From contig NZ_MKKE01000084.1 in assembly GCF_001942305.1 (NCBI RefSeq), positions 114,925-178,924 of the forward strand: 64,000 nucleotides of DNA, written 5' to 3'. The position numbers and the translations under genes are program-made. Below the pieces are notes generated by a model, which worked only from the letters and a program-made list of their open reading frames with translations, ran no database searches and was not told the origin of the DNA. The DNA comes from Saccharomonospora sp. CUA-673 (GTDB lineage: Bacteria > Actinomycetota > Actinomycetes > Mycobacteriales > Pseudonocardiaceae). Below, piece by piece: positions 8,799 through 18,103 of the stretch (its first letter is position 1; each line of letters opens with the position of its first letter).

Positions 8799-9180
8799 GT
8801 CGCCCTCCAGATCGCCGTGTCTGATTTACCCGCATGTTCGGAAATCAGCCGAAATGCGCGCTCACAGCCTGCGATCGGAGGCTAACACGAATTCACATGA
8901 CCGGGATCGGATTCACTACCGAGACTCGAATTGAACACCGTTCGCCACACATTGCCCGGCAAGCACATCGCGCAAGTCCGAAATTTCGGACCGAACGGAA
9001 CGAGAATGAGCTCGATCAGGTCCTCACCCGTATAACACGCCTTTCGCAGGGCTGTCGGTGATGACACCCCTGTTGTCGACTCGTCGACGGAAAGCCTGGA
9101 ACGTCGACACGGACTCCGAGATGTTTTCGGGTATAACGCCCACGCACGACGTGCTGACCTCGAGCCTGCGCGAATTCCTA
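8799..9180. other. Intergenic region of lower GC
   Basis: No supported gene. GC content is visibly lower than in the flanking genes around 8820-9060. It must carry the promoter of the minus-strand operon starting at 8798; I cannot define -35/-10 boxes with confidence. Confidence 0.4.
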
Positions 9181-9224
9181 GGCGGCCGACCTCGGAGAGT
9201 CCGCTGCCTCCGAGGTCGGCCGCC
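9181..9224 (-). terminator. 16-bp perfect stem downstream of the large ESX gene
   Basis: Arms GGCGGCCGACCTCGGA (9181-9196) and TCCGAGGTCGGCCGCC (9209-9224) are exact complements around a 12-base loop, about 48 bp after the stop of the gene ending at 9272. Strong stem without a T run, as is common in high-GC actinomycetes. Confidence 0.7.
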
Positions 9225-9271
9225 GACTGGGCCCGGTTCGTCGAACAGGCCGTCGCGGGATGTTCAGTGCT

Positions 9272-11304
9272 CTACTCGTCGTCCTCGCCGCCGAGGATCC
9301 CCGCCTCCTTCAACTGCGGAAGCAATGCGTTGCGAACCAGGTCGATCCCGGATTTCACCGCGAGCGCCGAAGGGCTGTGAGTCGCATCCGTGATGGTCTT
9401 CGAGACCTCGACGAAACGGTCCACGACCTGCGGGTCCACACCGGCCGCCTTGAGCCCTTCCGGCGTCATGTTGAAGGTCTTGTCGAGGCCACGTTCGAAC
9501 TGTGCGAGCTTCCCGGCATCAATACCGTTCCCGTACTCCTTCGCCCCATCGACGAACAACTGCTTGACCTTGTCCGGGCCGTCCTTGAGCCAGCTCTTTC
9601 CGTCCCCGGCCTCGTTGCCGGGTTGACCCTGGTCACCCGGCCCCTGGTCACCCGGTCCCTGGTCACCGTGCGGCCGATCCGGACCGCTGTCGACGTCGGT
9701 CCCCGGCCGGTCGGCGGGAAGCACGTCAGGACCGCTACTTTCGTGAGCCACCCCGTCGGCCGGGCTGTCGGGAGTGCTGCCGGAGCCACTGTCCGGCGCG
9801 GTCGGACTGTCCGGTGCAGTTGGACTGTCGGGCGCGGCCGACGAATCCGAAGCAGCTGGCGTGTTGTCGGTGCCGCCTCCCAGCCGATCCGAGATCGATC
9901 CGCCCGAACCCTGCCCGCCCGACGTGTGCTCGCCCGGCGAACCGGGCGTGGGTGCCTGCCCCTCCGGGGACGGCGAGTCGCCCGGCCACGCCGGGGCGTC
10001 GAAGAACTCCTCGTCACCCGATGCCACGCTCGAAGCATCACTGTCCGCACCGTCTCGACCGGCACCACCCGGACCGGTGCCATCCGGACCGGAGTCGGAT
10101 TGCCCCGGCCACGCCGGGGCGTCGAAGAACTCCTCGTCACCCGATGCCACGCTCGAAGCATCACTGTCCGCACCGTCTCGACCGGCACCACCCGGACCAG
10201 TGCCATCCGGACCGGAGTCGGACGGGCCGCCCGGCGTGCTCTCCGCGGGGCCAGCCCCTCGGGAACCGCCGCCGGGCACGGTGTCCCCACCCGGCCCGTT
10301 GGAACCGCTACCGCTCGAACCCGCGCCACTCGAACCCGCACCGTTCGGGCCCGTGCCGCTCGGGACCGTGCCACTCGGGGCGGTCACATCCGGAGCCCTG
10401 CCGGTACTGGGCGTCGCACCGCCGCTGCTGATGCCTCCGCCGGAGGGCATGCCCCCACCCACACCACTTCCCACGGCCCGCGCCGCGTCGTCCGAGAGGG
10501 ACGTGGTCGCCCTCGTCACGTCGCCGACCGCCCGGGCCGCGTCGTCCATGTTCCTCGACAACGTCGACACGTGGATGCCGATCTTGCCCAGCGCGATCCC
10601 CACCGTCGCTGCGACGGTGCCGAGGAAGATGCCGACCGACGTGCCGAACGTGAACGGCATGGCCGCGAGTGCCGCGAGCGCGCCGGCGATGATGCCGCCG
10701 AGCACCCCAGCGACGATGTCGCGGATGATCCCCCGCACGGCGCCGATGACGGCACCGCAGATCTCCATGGTCTTGCTCGTCGACTGGAGCGACTCGCTCA
10801 AGGCGTCCAAACCGTCCGCGAGCTCGCTGGTGGTCTTGTCGAACGCCTCCGCGGCCGCGCCCGACCACGACTCCATCAGTTTCCTCAGGTCGCTCCGGAC
10901 GTCCTCCGCCCAGGCCGCGACCTTGTCCTTGGCATCCTCCAGAGCAGACGTCGCCGTCTTGATGCCCTCGGGGTCGCCCAGCAACAGATCCAGCGGGACA
11001 CGGAACGGCGTCACGTGTTCGATGAGCCATCCGATCCCCGCGGCGAAGACCGTGCCCAGCGGGTCGATCACCAAACCGAGGACATCGAAAGCCAGACCGG
11101 CGCCTGCGATGCCCGCAGTCACCGTGTCGCCGTCCTGGACGGCGACGTGCAGGGAGTCGATCGTGTTGCCGATGCCCAGCCGAGCGTGCGCGTGTCGTCG
11201 CTCTCGATCAGGTCCTTCGGGTCGTGCCAGATGTCGCCGGGCCGGTAATCGACGTTGTCGGCGTAGTCGTTGTCTTCGTCCGCCTCTTCCTTCGTGTCGC
11301 TCAC
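9272..11304 (-). CDS. Large ESX-type effector with Gly/Ser/Asp-rich linker, frame broken
   Basis: Start GTG 11302-11304 (VSDTKEEADEDNDY) overlaps the upstream stop. The frame slips at about 11179, where restoring one C (GGC CTG GGC) joins the parts into ~677 residues. Order: acidic N-terminus, helical ESX-like region with WSGAAAEAF turn (about 140-230), a Gly/Ala-rich hydrophobic segment with several possible membrane helices, ~250 residues of Gly/Ser/Pro/Asp low complexity holding a 41-residue duplication, then a helical C-terminal domain starting SWLKDGPDKVKQLFVDG and ending GGEDDE. No known toxin domain is recognised, and no downstream immunity candidate exists. Confidence 0.65.
9981..10222. 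repeat. 123-bp tandem duplication inside the large ESX gene
   Basis: The segment 9981-10103 is repeated almost exactly from 10104 (offset 123 bp = 41 codons). It encodes a repeat of the type SDSGPDGTGPGGAG...EEFFDAPAWPG. Near identity at the DNA level marks a recent in-frame duplication in a linker. Confidence 0.9.
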
Positions 11305-11615
11305 AGGTCGTACTCCGACATCGCCGCCTGCACGCTGCGCTCCTGCTCCATATAGGACTCCCGGGCGTTGCTGAGCTTCTCCTTGTGCACGTCGATCGTT
11401 TCGCCGTAGTCGCGCAACGCCTCGCCCGTCTTGCTGCACGCGTCCGACGCGGCGGCGCCGATGACCTGGCCGACGCCGACACCGAACAGGCCCGGATCGA
11501 GCATCATCCCGGCCACCAGGTCGCCGATCTCACGCACCTCGTCCGACATCGAGGCCAGCCTCTTCTCCATGGGGTCGAAGACATCCGTGTCCTCGACCTC
11601 GTACTGGCCGCTCAC
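11301..11615 (-). CDS. ESX-type small helical substrate/partner
   Basis: 104 residues from GTG 11613-11615 (VSGQYEVEDTDVFDP). Mostly helical, with a Gly-rich break (DPGLFGVGVGQVIGAAA) between helices and a C-terminal helix ending YMEQERSVQAAMSEYDL, resembling WXG100/EspC-like targets. Overlaps the YbaB gene upstream and the effector gene downstream by GTGA, so the three are a tight operon. A role as the effector's secretion partner is inference. Confidence 0.65.
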   Translation of the reverse strand: MSGQYEVEDTDVFDPMEKRLASMSDEVREIGDLVAGMMLDPGLFGVGVGQVIGAAASDACSKTGEALRDYGETIDVHKEKLSNARESYMEQERSVQAAMSEYDL

Positions 11616-12142
11616 CAGGGATTCCCCTCCTCGTCGTCCGGACGCTGGGGCGGCCGTCGCCGCTGCTCCGGCCTCGGTGTCGACTGCGGTGGCTGCTGGG
11701 CGGTGTGCGGCGGCCGGGGTTTCGCGGCTTCCTCGGCGTCGGCCTCCGGTGCGAACTTGTCCCGCTCGGTCGACTCGTCGGCGTTCGGGTCGGGAGGCAG
11801 GAAGCTCCGCATCATCTCGACGGCCTCCTGGTTTCCGGTGATCGACTCCACCGAACGCACCACGGCCCGCGCCGTCTGACTCTGCGCCTGACGCACGGTC
11901 TCCATGATCGTGGTCGTCAGTCTCGCCTCGCCCAGTTCGCACGCACGCTTGCCGAGCTGAATGCTGCGCAGTGCTCCGTTCGGCGCCAGTGACACCGTGA
12001 CCGCGCCGTCCCGCGACGTCACCGTCGCCGCCGCCGCGGCCATCGCCTCCTGCAGCTCATGCGCCTGCTGTTGCATCTGGCCCGCCTGCCGCTCGAGATA
12101 GTGCTGCAGGTCCTCGCCGGGCCTCAGATTCGGTTCCACCAC
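11612..12142 (-). CDS. YbaB/EbfC-like DNA-binding family protein
   Basis: 176 residues. The first ~105 follow the YbaB fold: a long N-terminal helix with coiled-coil Gln-rich register (YLERQAGQMQQQAHELQEA), then VTSRDGAVTVSLAPNGALRSIQL strands and a C-terminal helix. The last 60 residues are Pro/Gln/Arg-rich and disordered. Such genes recur beside EspG/PPE loci in Pseudonocardiales, where they may chaperone or regulate rather than organise the nucleoid. First gene of its operon. Confidence 0.75.
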   Translation of the reverse strand: MVEPNLRPGEDLQHYLERQAGQMQQQAHELQEAMAAAAATVTSRDGAVTVSLAPNGALRSIQLGKRACELGEARLTTTIMETVRQAQSQTARAVVRSVESITGNQEAVEMMRSFLPPDPNADESTERDKFAPEADAEEAAKPRPPHTAQQPPQSTPRPEQRRRPPQRPDDEEGNPW

Positions 12143-12242
12143 TCTCCTCGCATCTCCGAGAGATCTCCTATGTCCACAGCGGACAGTCCTCGGCGGTCAC
12201 GCCCGAAGCCTTCCACTCACGCGACGACGGGACCAGCCTCGG

Positions 12243-12256
12243 GTTCGAATTCGAAC
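12243..12256. promoter_or_regulatory. Palindrome between divergent ESX operons
   Basis: GTTCGAATTCGAAC is a perfect 14-bp palindrome in the 244-bp gap separating the YbaB-led (minus) and EspG-led (plus) operons. It is AT-richer than its surroundings and placed to control both directions. The binding factor is unknown; it does not match the actinobacterial SOS box, whose half-sites are CGAAC...GTTCG. Confidence 0.4.
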
Positions 12257-12386
12257 AACATCCGCTCACATGAGCACGTTCCTGCCCGATTCGCCCTCCG
12301 GTATATGCGTTGCGGTGCGGGCGTTGCTAGCGTTCGGGCCAGCTCTGCGAGTCAGGCACTCCGTTCGGAAAGGCGGGCAACACACG

Positions 12387-13226
12387 GTGTCCGATAAGTA
12401 CGACTTCGTCCTCGGCAGCGTCGAGGCCAGTGTCGTCGGACAAGCCCTGGGCGTCGACATTCGGCGTTTCCCACTGCGCATTCGCAACACCACCATCGAT
12501 CGGGACCGACTGCGCGGGCTGGCGGCTCGCGTCGGTGACCGCCTGGCCGAACGCGGCCTGCTCGCCGGAAGATCGGGCGGCGAGCCGAACCCGCGCCTGA
12601 AGAGGGCGTTCGAGTTGCTCGCCGATCATCGTGTTTCCGTTGCCGTGAGCGGGATCGACGCTCGCCAGCATGACATCGCGGCATTGTTGGTCACCGATGG
12701 CGCCGAGGCCCTCCGAATCACCCAACGGCACGGCGAGGACGAGCTCTACTTCACGTCGTTGTCCGACGACGACTTCCTCGGCACCGTCGCCGACGCACTA
12801 CCGCGCATGGGAGCCGCGCCGGGGGCCGGGGCGACGATCAGACACAGTGCCGCCAAGTATCGCTCGGCCTACTCCGCACACAAGGCAGCCGAACGGGACC
12901 ACGAAGAGGCGGAGACCCAAGCCTTCGGCAACCTGAAGATCGTCCGGATGACCGAGACACCGCGCAGATCCCGCGGCAGCACGCTCACCGAGGAGCAGCA
13001 ACTGGGTCGAGCCCTCTCGGGTGAGCGCATGGGCGTCGGTCGGATAGTCGCGTCCGGGCACGGGGGCAGGGCGACGCGCCGCCTGCTCAGCTGGGTCGAC
13101 ACCGACGACGGCCGCCATCTGATCCACATCGAGGAAACCGGCGACGAGTTGGTCGCGCGGTACGAGCCGACGGGATATGCCGACCTGTCGAGAGCTATCC
13201 GCGACCTCGTCGCAGACCTGTACTGA
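12387..13226 (+). CDS. ESX secretion-associated protein EspG family
   Basis: 279 residues from GTG 12387, with AAAGGCGGG upstream. Matches the EspG pattern: an N-terminal strand-helix (KYDFVLGSVEASVVGQALGV), then IRRFPLRI, central SVAVSGID/ITQRHGEDELYFTSL strands and a GRIVASGHGGRATRRLLSWVDTDDG(R) strand near the C-terminus, where ESX accessory proteins end. EspG proteins are cytosolic chaperones that bind PE/PPE-type substrates and deliver them to the ESX machine. A PPE gene lies two genes downstream, presumably its client. Confidence 0.85.
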   Translation: MSDKYDFVLGSVEASVVGQALGVDIRRFPLRIRNTTIDRDRLRGLAARVGDRLAERGLLAGRSGGEPNPRLKRAFELLADHRVSVAVSGIDARQHDIAALLVTDGAEALRITQRHGEDELYFTSLSDDDFLGTVADALPRMGAAPGAGATIRHSAAKYRSAYSAHKAAERDHEEAETQAFGNLKIVRMTETPRRSRGSTLTEEQQLGRALSGERMGVGRIVASGHGGRATRRLLSWVDTDDGRHLIHIEETGDELVARYEPTGYADLSRAIRDLVADLY

Positions 13227-13258
13227 ATGCCGACCCGTACCGAGTTTCGGAGCCAGTG

Positions 13259-13666
13259 ATGAACGACCACGCCGCAGCCTCTACCGAACAGGCGCCGACC
13301 GCTCGGATGCTGAGCGGCCGTGAACTCAAGGATCTGGCCGAGAGCGGCCAGTTCAGTGTGGACGACTCCACGGGCGAGCGCATGATCCAGGCTTTCGAGG
13401 ACATTGTCGATGCCCTGGAGGAACGGTGGTCCACGATCGAGAAGCTCGCCCGCTCGCCGGAGCTTAGTTCGACACAGACCGCGCAGTGGGTCGCCCGGCA
13501 CACGGTCAACACGGCCTCCGACGAACAGGGACTGCTCACCCAGCTGCGGCAGGCGCGCGCCGAACTGCCGCAGTACATCGAAGCCATCCGGGAAGCCAAG
13601 CGACGGTACACCGACACCGACGCCTCGACGAAGTCGACGCTGAGCGATTTCCACGCCCAACCTTGA
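13259..13666 (+). CDS. Small helical protein between espG and PPE genes
   Basis: 135 residues; start ATG 13259 is preferred because GGAG sits six to seven bases upstream (GTG 13256 is the alternative). Composed of two or three amphipathic helices with Leu/Ala heptads (MIQAFEDIVDALEERWSTIEKLA; QLRQARAELPQYIEAIREAKRRY). By position it may be the PE-like partner of the PPE protein, but it lacks a recognisable PE motif. Family not recognised. Confidence 0.6.
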   Translation: MNDHAAASTEQAPTARMLSGRELKDLAESGQFSVDDSTGERMIQAFEDIVDALEERWSTIEKLARSPELSSTQTAQWVARHTVNTASDEQGLLTQLRQARAELPQYIEAIREAKRRYTDTDASTKSTLSDFHAQP

Positions 13667-13704
13667 AATCTCGTTCCACTTCACCAGAATGAGGTGCCAG
13701 CGCC

Positions 13705-15582
13705 GTGGCTCAGTCCACAGTAGACGAGAAGACCCGCGCCGTTTCCGACCCGCAGAGCGCCGAATACGACCCGGCGAGTCCCCATTACGATGTCACGGCT
13801 GACTCGTCGTCGACGTTCTACGCCGGTGACATCGGAACAGCGGCGATGTCGGGCCACGACCTGCGACGGGAGGCCGAGGAGGAGGTCGAGCGGTTCCCGC
13901 TGAACGTGTTCAGCAACCTCGGCCTCCGTGATCCGCTCACCCAGGCCGTGTACCAGAACAAGGTGGACGAAGCCAAGGAGAGCCTGCCCGACGGTATCGA
14001 CATCCGGCAGATGGGCGACGTGCCGAAATCCTTGTGGGACAACGCATCCCACGAACAGATGGTCGAGACCCTCAACAGCAACGCCAACTCCGCCACGGTC
14101 GCGGAGACGTCCGAGGAATGGGTCAGCCTGGGTAACGAGCTCACCCTGCACCAGAAGGCCGTCGCGGATGCCATCAACGACAGCCTCGGCGACTGGCACG
14201 GCGAAGCCGGTGACGCTGCGCGACGCCACCTGGCACAGGTCGCCCAGTGGCTGGGCAGCACCGCCCAGGGCTCGGTTCTCACCGGCCGGCAGCAGCAGAC
14301 CCACTCCCAGACTCTCAACGAGACGCAGAAGGCCATGGCGGACAACCCGCCGGTGCCCTTCTCGGCATCGGCGGCGAACGCGCGTCTGGCGTCGATCTCG
14401 GACCCTGGTCAGCTCGCCGCGGCGACCATGCAGGAACTCGCCAACCAGGAACGCAGCGAAGCGGCTCGCGAGCAGGCGGCGCGCATCATGAACCAGTTCG
14501 ACGACACCGTGGGCAGCGCTACCGACATGCCGCTGTTCATGGCGCCACCGAAACTGGCCGGCGCAGGAGGAGCGAGTGCCGCTGCCGGCGGCGTCGACGC
14601 CGGGCGGGGTGACCTGCGGAGCCTGAACGAGTCCGGCAACCGCCCCGAGATGGCCGGCGCCGGTGCCGGGGCGAACGCCGTCGCGGACGGAATCGCCGGC
14701 GCGACGGTCTCGGCGCGCCCGCCGGCGGCATGACCGGCGGTACGAGCGCCCATGGCCTCGGTATCGAGGACACGGGCGCACGCGCCGGGAACGTGACGGG
14801 TGATGCCGGAGGCGGGAGCCACGGCGCGGACTACCAGCCGCACATCGCACAGATCCCGGACGCATCCATGACCGGCACAACGGACGGCATCCCGGCAGGC
14901 GGCGTTCCCTCGGGCGCGATCTCGTCGAACGACATCTCGCCGGACCCGGGCCGGTACGTGCCGAACACGCCGATCCCGAACGACCGGAACGCCATCGGGG
15001 GCACCCACAGCGGCGTCTCCGTGCCCGATGTCGAACCGCCGGAGTTCACCGACACCACCGGCTCGTCCTCGTACACACCGCCGCGGATCGACGTGCCGGA
15101 CGTCAGGACAGGCCACGGCACGCCCGGCTGGAACGGCGGTACGAACGGCGACATATCCAACAGGCTTGGCGGCGGCCCGGGCGCCGCCGGCGGCATCGGT
15201 GCCGGCGGCCTCGGGGCGGGCGGTGCGCTCGGCGCAGGAGGCGCCGGTGGCTCGGCCGCAGGGGGCCGGCCCGGCGCGGACACGTGCCGGGCGCAACGTG
15301 CCGGGCGGCGCTGTCGCGGGCGCGCGCATCCGGGGCCTCGGGCCAGCCCGGCGGGGCCGCGAGCGGCCCCGCCGCTGCGACCGGGCGAGGCGCGGGTGGC
15401 GTGCCGGGAGCGGGATGGCACCCGGCATGGCACCGATGGGCGGCAAGAAGGATGAGGAGGAGAAGGAACACCGCGTCGCCGCTTACCTGGAGGACGACGA
15501 GGACTTCTTCGCCGCCGGTCAAGCGATCGCCCCGCCGGTCATCGGTGACTGGGAGAACAACAAGGACGAGAACTGGAAGTAG
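13705..15582 (+). CDS. PPE-domain protein, frame broken in its Gly-rich C-terminal half
   Basis: The first ~340 codons from GTG 13705 carry a PPE-like helical domain with the turn DWHGEAGDAARRHLAQVAQWL region around residue 165. Frame changes at about 14713, within 15265-15345 and at about 15413 interrupt a Gly/Ala/Pro-rich tail. The last frame ends PMGGKKDEEEKEHR...IAPPVIGDW, the conserved close of Pseudonocardiaceae PPE proteins, so the gene is one unit to 15582. All three breaks lie in G/C runs and are probably sequencing losses. The product would be an ESX-exported surface or secreted protein. Confidence 0.75.
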
Positions 15583-15741
15583 GACGCCGGACACTCCGCG
15601 TCACTGCAGGTCAGCTGACACGTGCCCGCCGATCGGGTGATCCATGCCATTCGATGTCACGGGGTGATAACGGCACGGGGGCGAACGTCGATACGCCGGA
15701 CGAACCCCGTACACATCCCCCGACCGATACGGAGATGGCCC

Positions 15742-15885
15742 ATGTGGACATCTACCTCGGGCACGCTCGGACTGGCAGGACTGGCCGCATGGTCGGTCAC
15801 CGGCGTGCTGGCGTTCCTGGTGGCAGGACTTGCGTTCCTGCTGCTGGTTTCGCTCGTGGTGCTCTCACCGAGCCCCTCGCGGTAA
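15742..15885 (+). CDS. 47-residue single-helix membrane protein
   Basis: Start ATG 15742 has GGAG seven to eight bases upstream. After MWTSTSGTLG nearly the whole chain is hydrophobic (AWSVTGVLAFLVAGLAFLLLVSLVVL), ending SPSPSR. It follows the PPE gene by 159 bp and may be the last member of that operon. Small size keeps confidence moderate. Confidence 0.5.
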   Translation: MWTSTSGTLGLAGLAAWSVTGVLAFLVAGLAFLLLVSLVVLSPSPSR

Positions 15886-16194
15886 CCCCGAACCGCGAAC
15901 GGGCACCACGCGTACACCTCGGCCGGTCCCGCCAACCCCGAGCAACGCCTCGACAGACCCCCGACCGCCACGAAGGACCCGGGTTCGAAGCCCCCGACTT
16001 CGAAAGACCCGGCTCCGTCCCGACTCGTGGCGAGCTTCGAGACGTAGCAGGCAGGACGCAGGCCGTCGTGCGGACACGAGCGGCGCCGGACGGCAACCCC
16101 GAACCGCCGGCGCGCTCGTGCCCATCACAGCCATGCGCTGGACAGCCGTGCGCTGGACAGGAGCCGTGCGTTCAGGACGTGCGACTCGGCCTCG
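15886..16194. other. Intergenic region with a 15-bp direct duplication
   Basis: No supported gene. The only structure seen is a 15-bp unit GCCRTGCGCTGGACA repeated twice in tandem at about 16130-16159, just beyond the MmcQ gene's stop. Confidence 0.4.
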
Positions 16195-16539
16195 TCAGAG
16201 CTGGGCCTTGACGCGTTTGGACGCCTTGCGGTGCCACGTCTGCTCGACCAGCTCGCGCAGCCGGGCCGCGTCGACGAGCCCGAGGTCCACGACGACCACA
16301 CCGCAGCCGTCGTAGTGCGGAGTGGTGGAGAACGCCGGATCACCCGACGCGAGCAGCGTTTCCTTCGCGTCCAGACCACACATGAGGACCAGGCCACCCT
16401 CGGCCTCGGTGCGCAGTCGCGCGAAACTCTTGCCGCCCACCTTCAACGCGGGCGTGCCGTACAGCGTCGACTCCGTGACCTCCGGCAACTCGGTGGCGAA
16501 CGCCACCACGTCTTCCCACTTCACCGGACTCGAAATCAC
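16195..16539 (-). CDS. MmcQ/YjbR family protein
   Basis: 114 residues from GTG 16537-16539. Shows the family pattern: WEDVVAFATELPEVTE at the start, the strand pair YGTPALKVGGKSFARL, the VLMCGLDAKE strand and a C-terminal helix WHRKASKRV. These are double-wing DNA-binding-like folds of unknown role. The start overlaps the stop of the small membrane-protein gene upstream (GTGA), so the two are co-translated. Confidence 0.85.
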   Translation of the reverse strand: MISSPVKWEDVVAFATELPEVTESTLYGTPALKVGGKSFARLRTEAEGGLVLMCGLDAKETLLASGDPAFSTTPHYDGCGVVVVDLGLVDAARLRELVEQTWHRKASKRVKAQL

Positions 16540-16700
16540 AACGCCCTTTCGACGCGCGGATCGATCTCACCGAGAGCGACGAGGCGCGCGTGGCGCGTGC
16601 GGGCATGCCGCTTCGCCGCGCGCCGGTCCTCCCACACGACCAGGACGGCCGCGCCGACCAGGATCAGCACGCAGAGGCTGATGACCGTTGCCAGGTACAC
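16536..16700 (-). CDS. 54-residue membrane protein upstream of MmcQ/YjbR gene
   Basis: GTG 16698-16700 follows an excellent AAGGAG Shine-Dalgarno at six-base spacing. The product has one N-terminal membrane helix (YLATVISLCVLILVGAAVLVV) followed by a basic cytosolic tail (WEDRRAAKRHARTRHAR). Overlap with the next gene supports that it is translated. Function unknown. Confidence 0.6.
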   Translation of the reverse strand: MYLATVISLCVLILVGAAVLVVWEDRRAAKRHARTRHARLVALGEIDPRVERAL

Positions 16701-17028
16701 GCCATCTCCTTTGATGTGGTGTGTGCGGCAGATCACAGAGTGTACCTGAGCATCCGCTCACACGCCACCCGCGTCCGGTCGGCCGGAACCGACCTCTGCC
16801 TGCAGCTTTTCCCGACCAACGGCGTCCACCATTTGCGCGCCTTATCGGGCAGAACTGCAACGAACGAGGCAGACTCCGGCTATCAACTGAATAAACATCG
16901 GCTCATCGCGTCATGAGGTCAGCACGCGCCAGTCACCTCAACGAACGGCATGCGAGCAGATCTCGCCGGGGGACCGTGGCGACACGGCGGCGAACGCGTC
17001 CATTGGACGTGCGGAGACGGAGTGATGT
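16701..17028. other. Intergenic region
   Basis: No supported gene. A stretch of lower GC at about 16840-16920 lies between the divergent small membrane-protein gene and the LuxR-type regulator; promoters for both must be here but no box is clear. Confidence 0.35.
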
Positions 17029-17877
17029 ATGGCGCACGGCATCGAAAGGGGCCGCCCCACGGGCAGTCCCGGACCAGCGGGAACCCGCACCCTGACGGTT
17101 GCGGCACTGGATCCCGTCCCGGTCTTCCGGGAAGGTCTCAACGTCCTGATCAGCAAGACACCCGGCCTGCAGTGGGCGGGCCACGCAGCGAGCCACCATG
17201 CGTCGCTCCAGCTGTGCGAACAGCTGCGACCGAACATCGTGATCCTCGACTCGGGCTTCGACCCGCACTGCCACCTGGTGCGGCTGCTGCGTGACGGCGA
17301 CCCGACCCTCGTGGTCGTCGTCCTCGTGCGCGACGCCCACCGCACGCCCCAGTTCCTGTCGACGGCCGCGACCGCCGGCGCGCACGCCACGGTTCCGCGC
17401 ACCGCCGAACCGCGGCGGCTCGCCGAGGCGATCCGCCGGGCGCACATCGACCGCCGCTACACCGACCCCGCGCTGGCCGCGCTCACCGCGCGCCCCAAGC
17501 GCCAGTCGTCGGCCGAGGGCACCGATCCCGGCCAGCGGCAGCAGATGCCGTTGTCCCGCCGCGAGTACCAGGTGTTGCAGCTGGTCGCCGAAGGTCTGGA
17601 GAACTCGGCGATCGCCAAGACGCTGTTCCTGTCGGTGGAGACGGTGCGCACGCACGTCAAGAGCATTCTGCGCAAGCTGTCCGCCCGCGACCGCACCCAC
17701 GCGGTGACCAAGGCGTTCCGCTCGGGGATCCTCATTCCGCGTCCGGAGGAGAGCACCGCGCCGTCGGCCGACGGCGCCGTCACGGCTCCGCCGCCGCAAC
17801 ACACGCCGCCGGCGGCGCCGCCCGCAGCGGCCGCCGTGCGGCCGACGACACCCGGCGCGGGCGGCGTCACGGCGTAG
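17029..17877 (+). CDS. NarL/LuxR-type response regulator
   Basis: 282 residues. The N-terminal ~125 residues form a receiver-like domain (LTVAALDPVPVFREGL, then NIVILDSGFD with the candidate phospho-acceptor Asp), and residues ~180-240 are a LuxR HTH (LSRREYQVLQLVAEGLENSAIAKTLFLSVETVRTHVKSIL, quoted in part by family pattern). A ~45-residue Pro/Ala tail follows. No kinase gene is adjacent, so it is an orphan regulator. GGAG sits upstream of ATG 17029. Confidence 0.85.
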   Translation: MAHGIERGRPTGSPGPAGTRTLTVAALDPVPVFREGLNVLISKTPGLQWAGHAASHHASLQLCEQLRPNIVILDSGFDPHCHLVRLLRDGDPTLVVVVLVRDAHRTPQFLSTAATAGAHATVPRTAEPRRLAEAIRRAHIDRRYTDPALAALTARPKRQSSAEGTDPGQRQQMPLSRREYQVLQLVAEGLENSAIAKTLFLSVETVRTHVKSILRKLSARDRTHAVTKAFRSGILIPRPEESTAPSADGAVTAPPPQHTPPAAPPAAAAVRPTTPGAGGVTA

Positions 17878-17965
17878 GGATCGGGCAGGCGGCGTAGCGA
17901 TCCGGCGCCCGACCGGTCGACGGCGTTCGGACGAGACCCAGAAAACAGCTTCCCCGGGTTGCCGT

Positions 17966-18010
17966 CGGTTACTTAGGGGTAATATCCTCAAGTTACCGGC
18001 GAGTAGGGCC
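17966..18010. promoter_or_regulatory. Candidate operator upstream of the fadE5-like gene
   Basis: Two imperfect dyads lie about 95-140 bp before the acyl-CoA dehydrogenase start: TTACTTAGGGGTAA at 17969-17982 and a segment around 17989-18010 containing TAC..GCGAGTAGG, which matches the central part of the perfect operator at 58185-58206 in front of fadA2/fabG4. Shared control of these beta-oxidation genes is inferred. Confidence 0.4.
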
Positions 18011-18103
18011 GTGTCCCACGCTGTTCACACCCTGGACGGCACACGGACGTCACCGCAGTGCCCAGCCGCCACATCCCGAACAACCCTCGTACGGAGCGAC
18101 GAC

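Noticed and set aside
12243..12256. LexA/SOS box
   Set aside because: The half-sites are in the reverse order to the known actinobacterial SOS box, so it was kept only as an unassigned palindrome.
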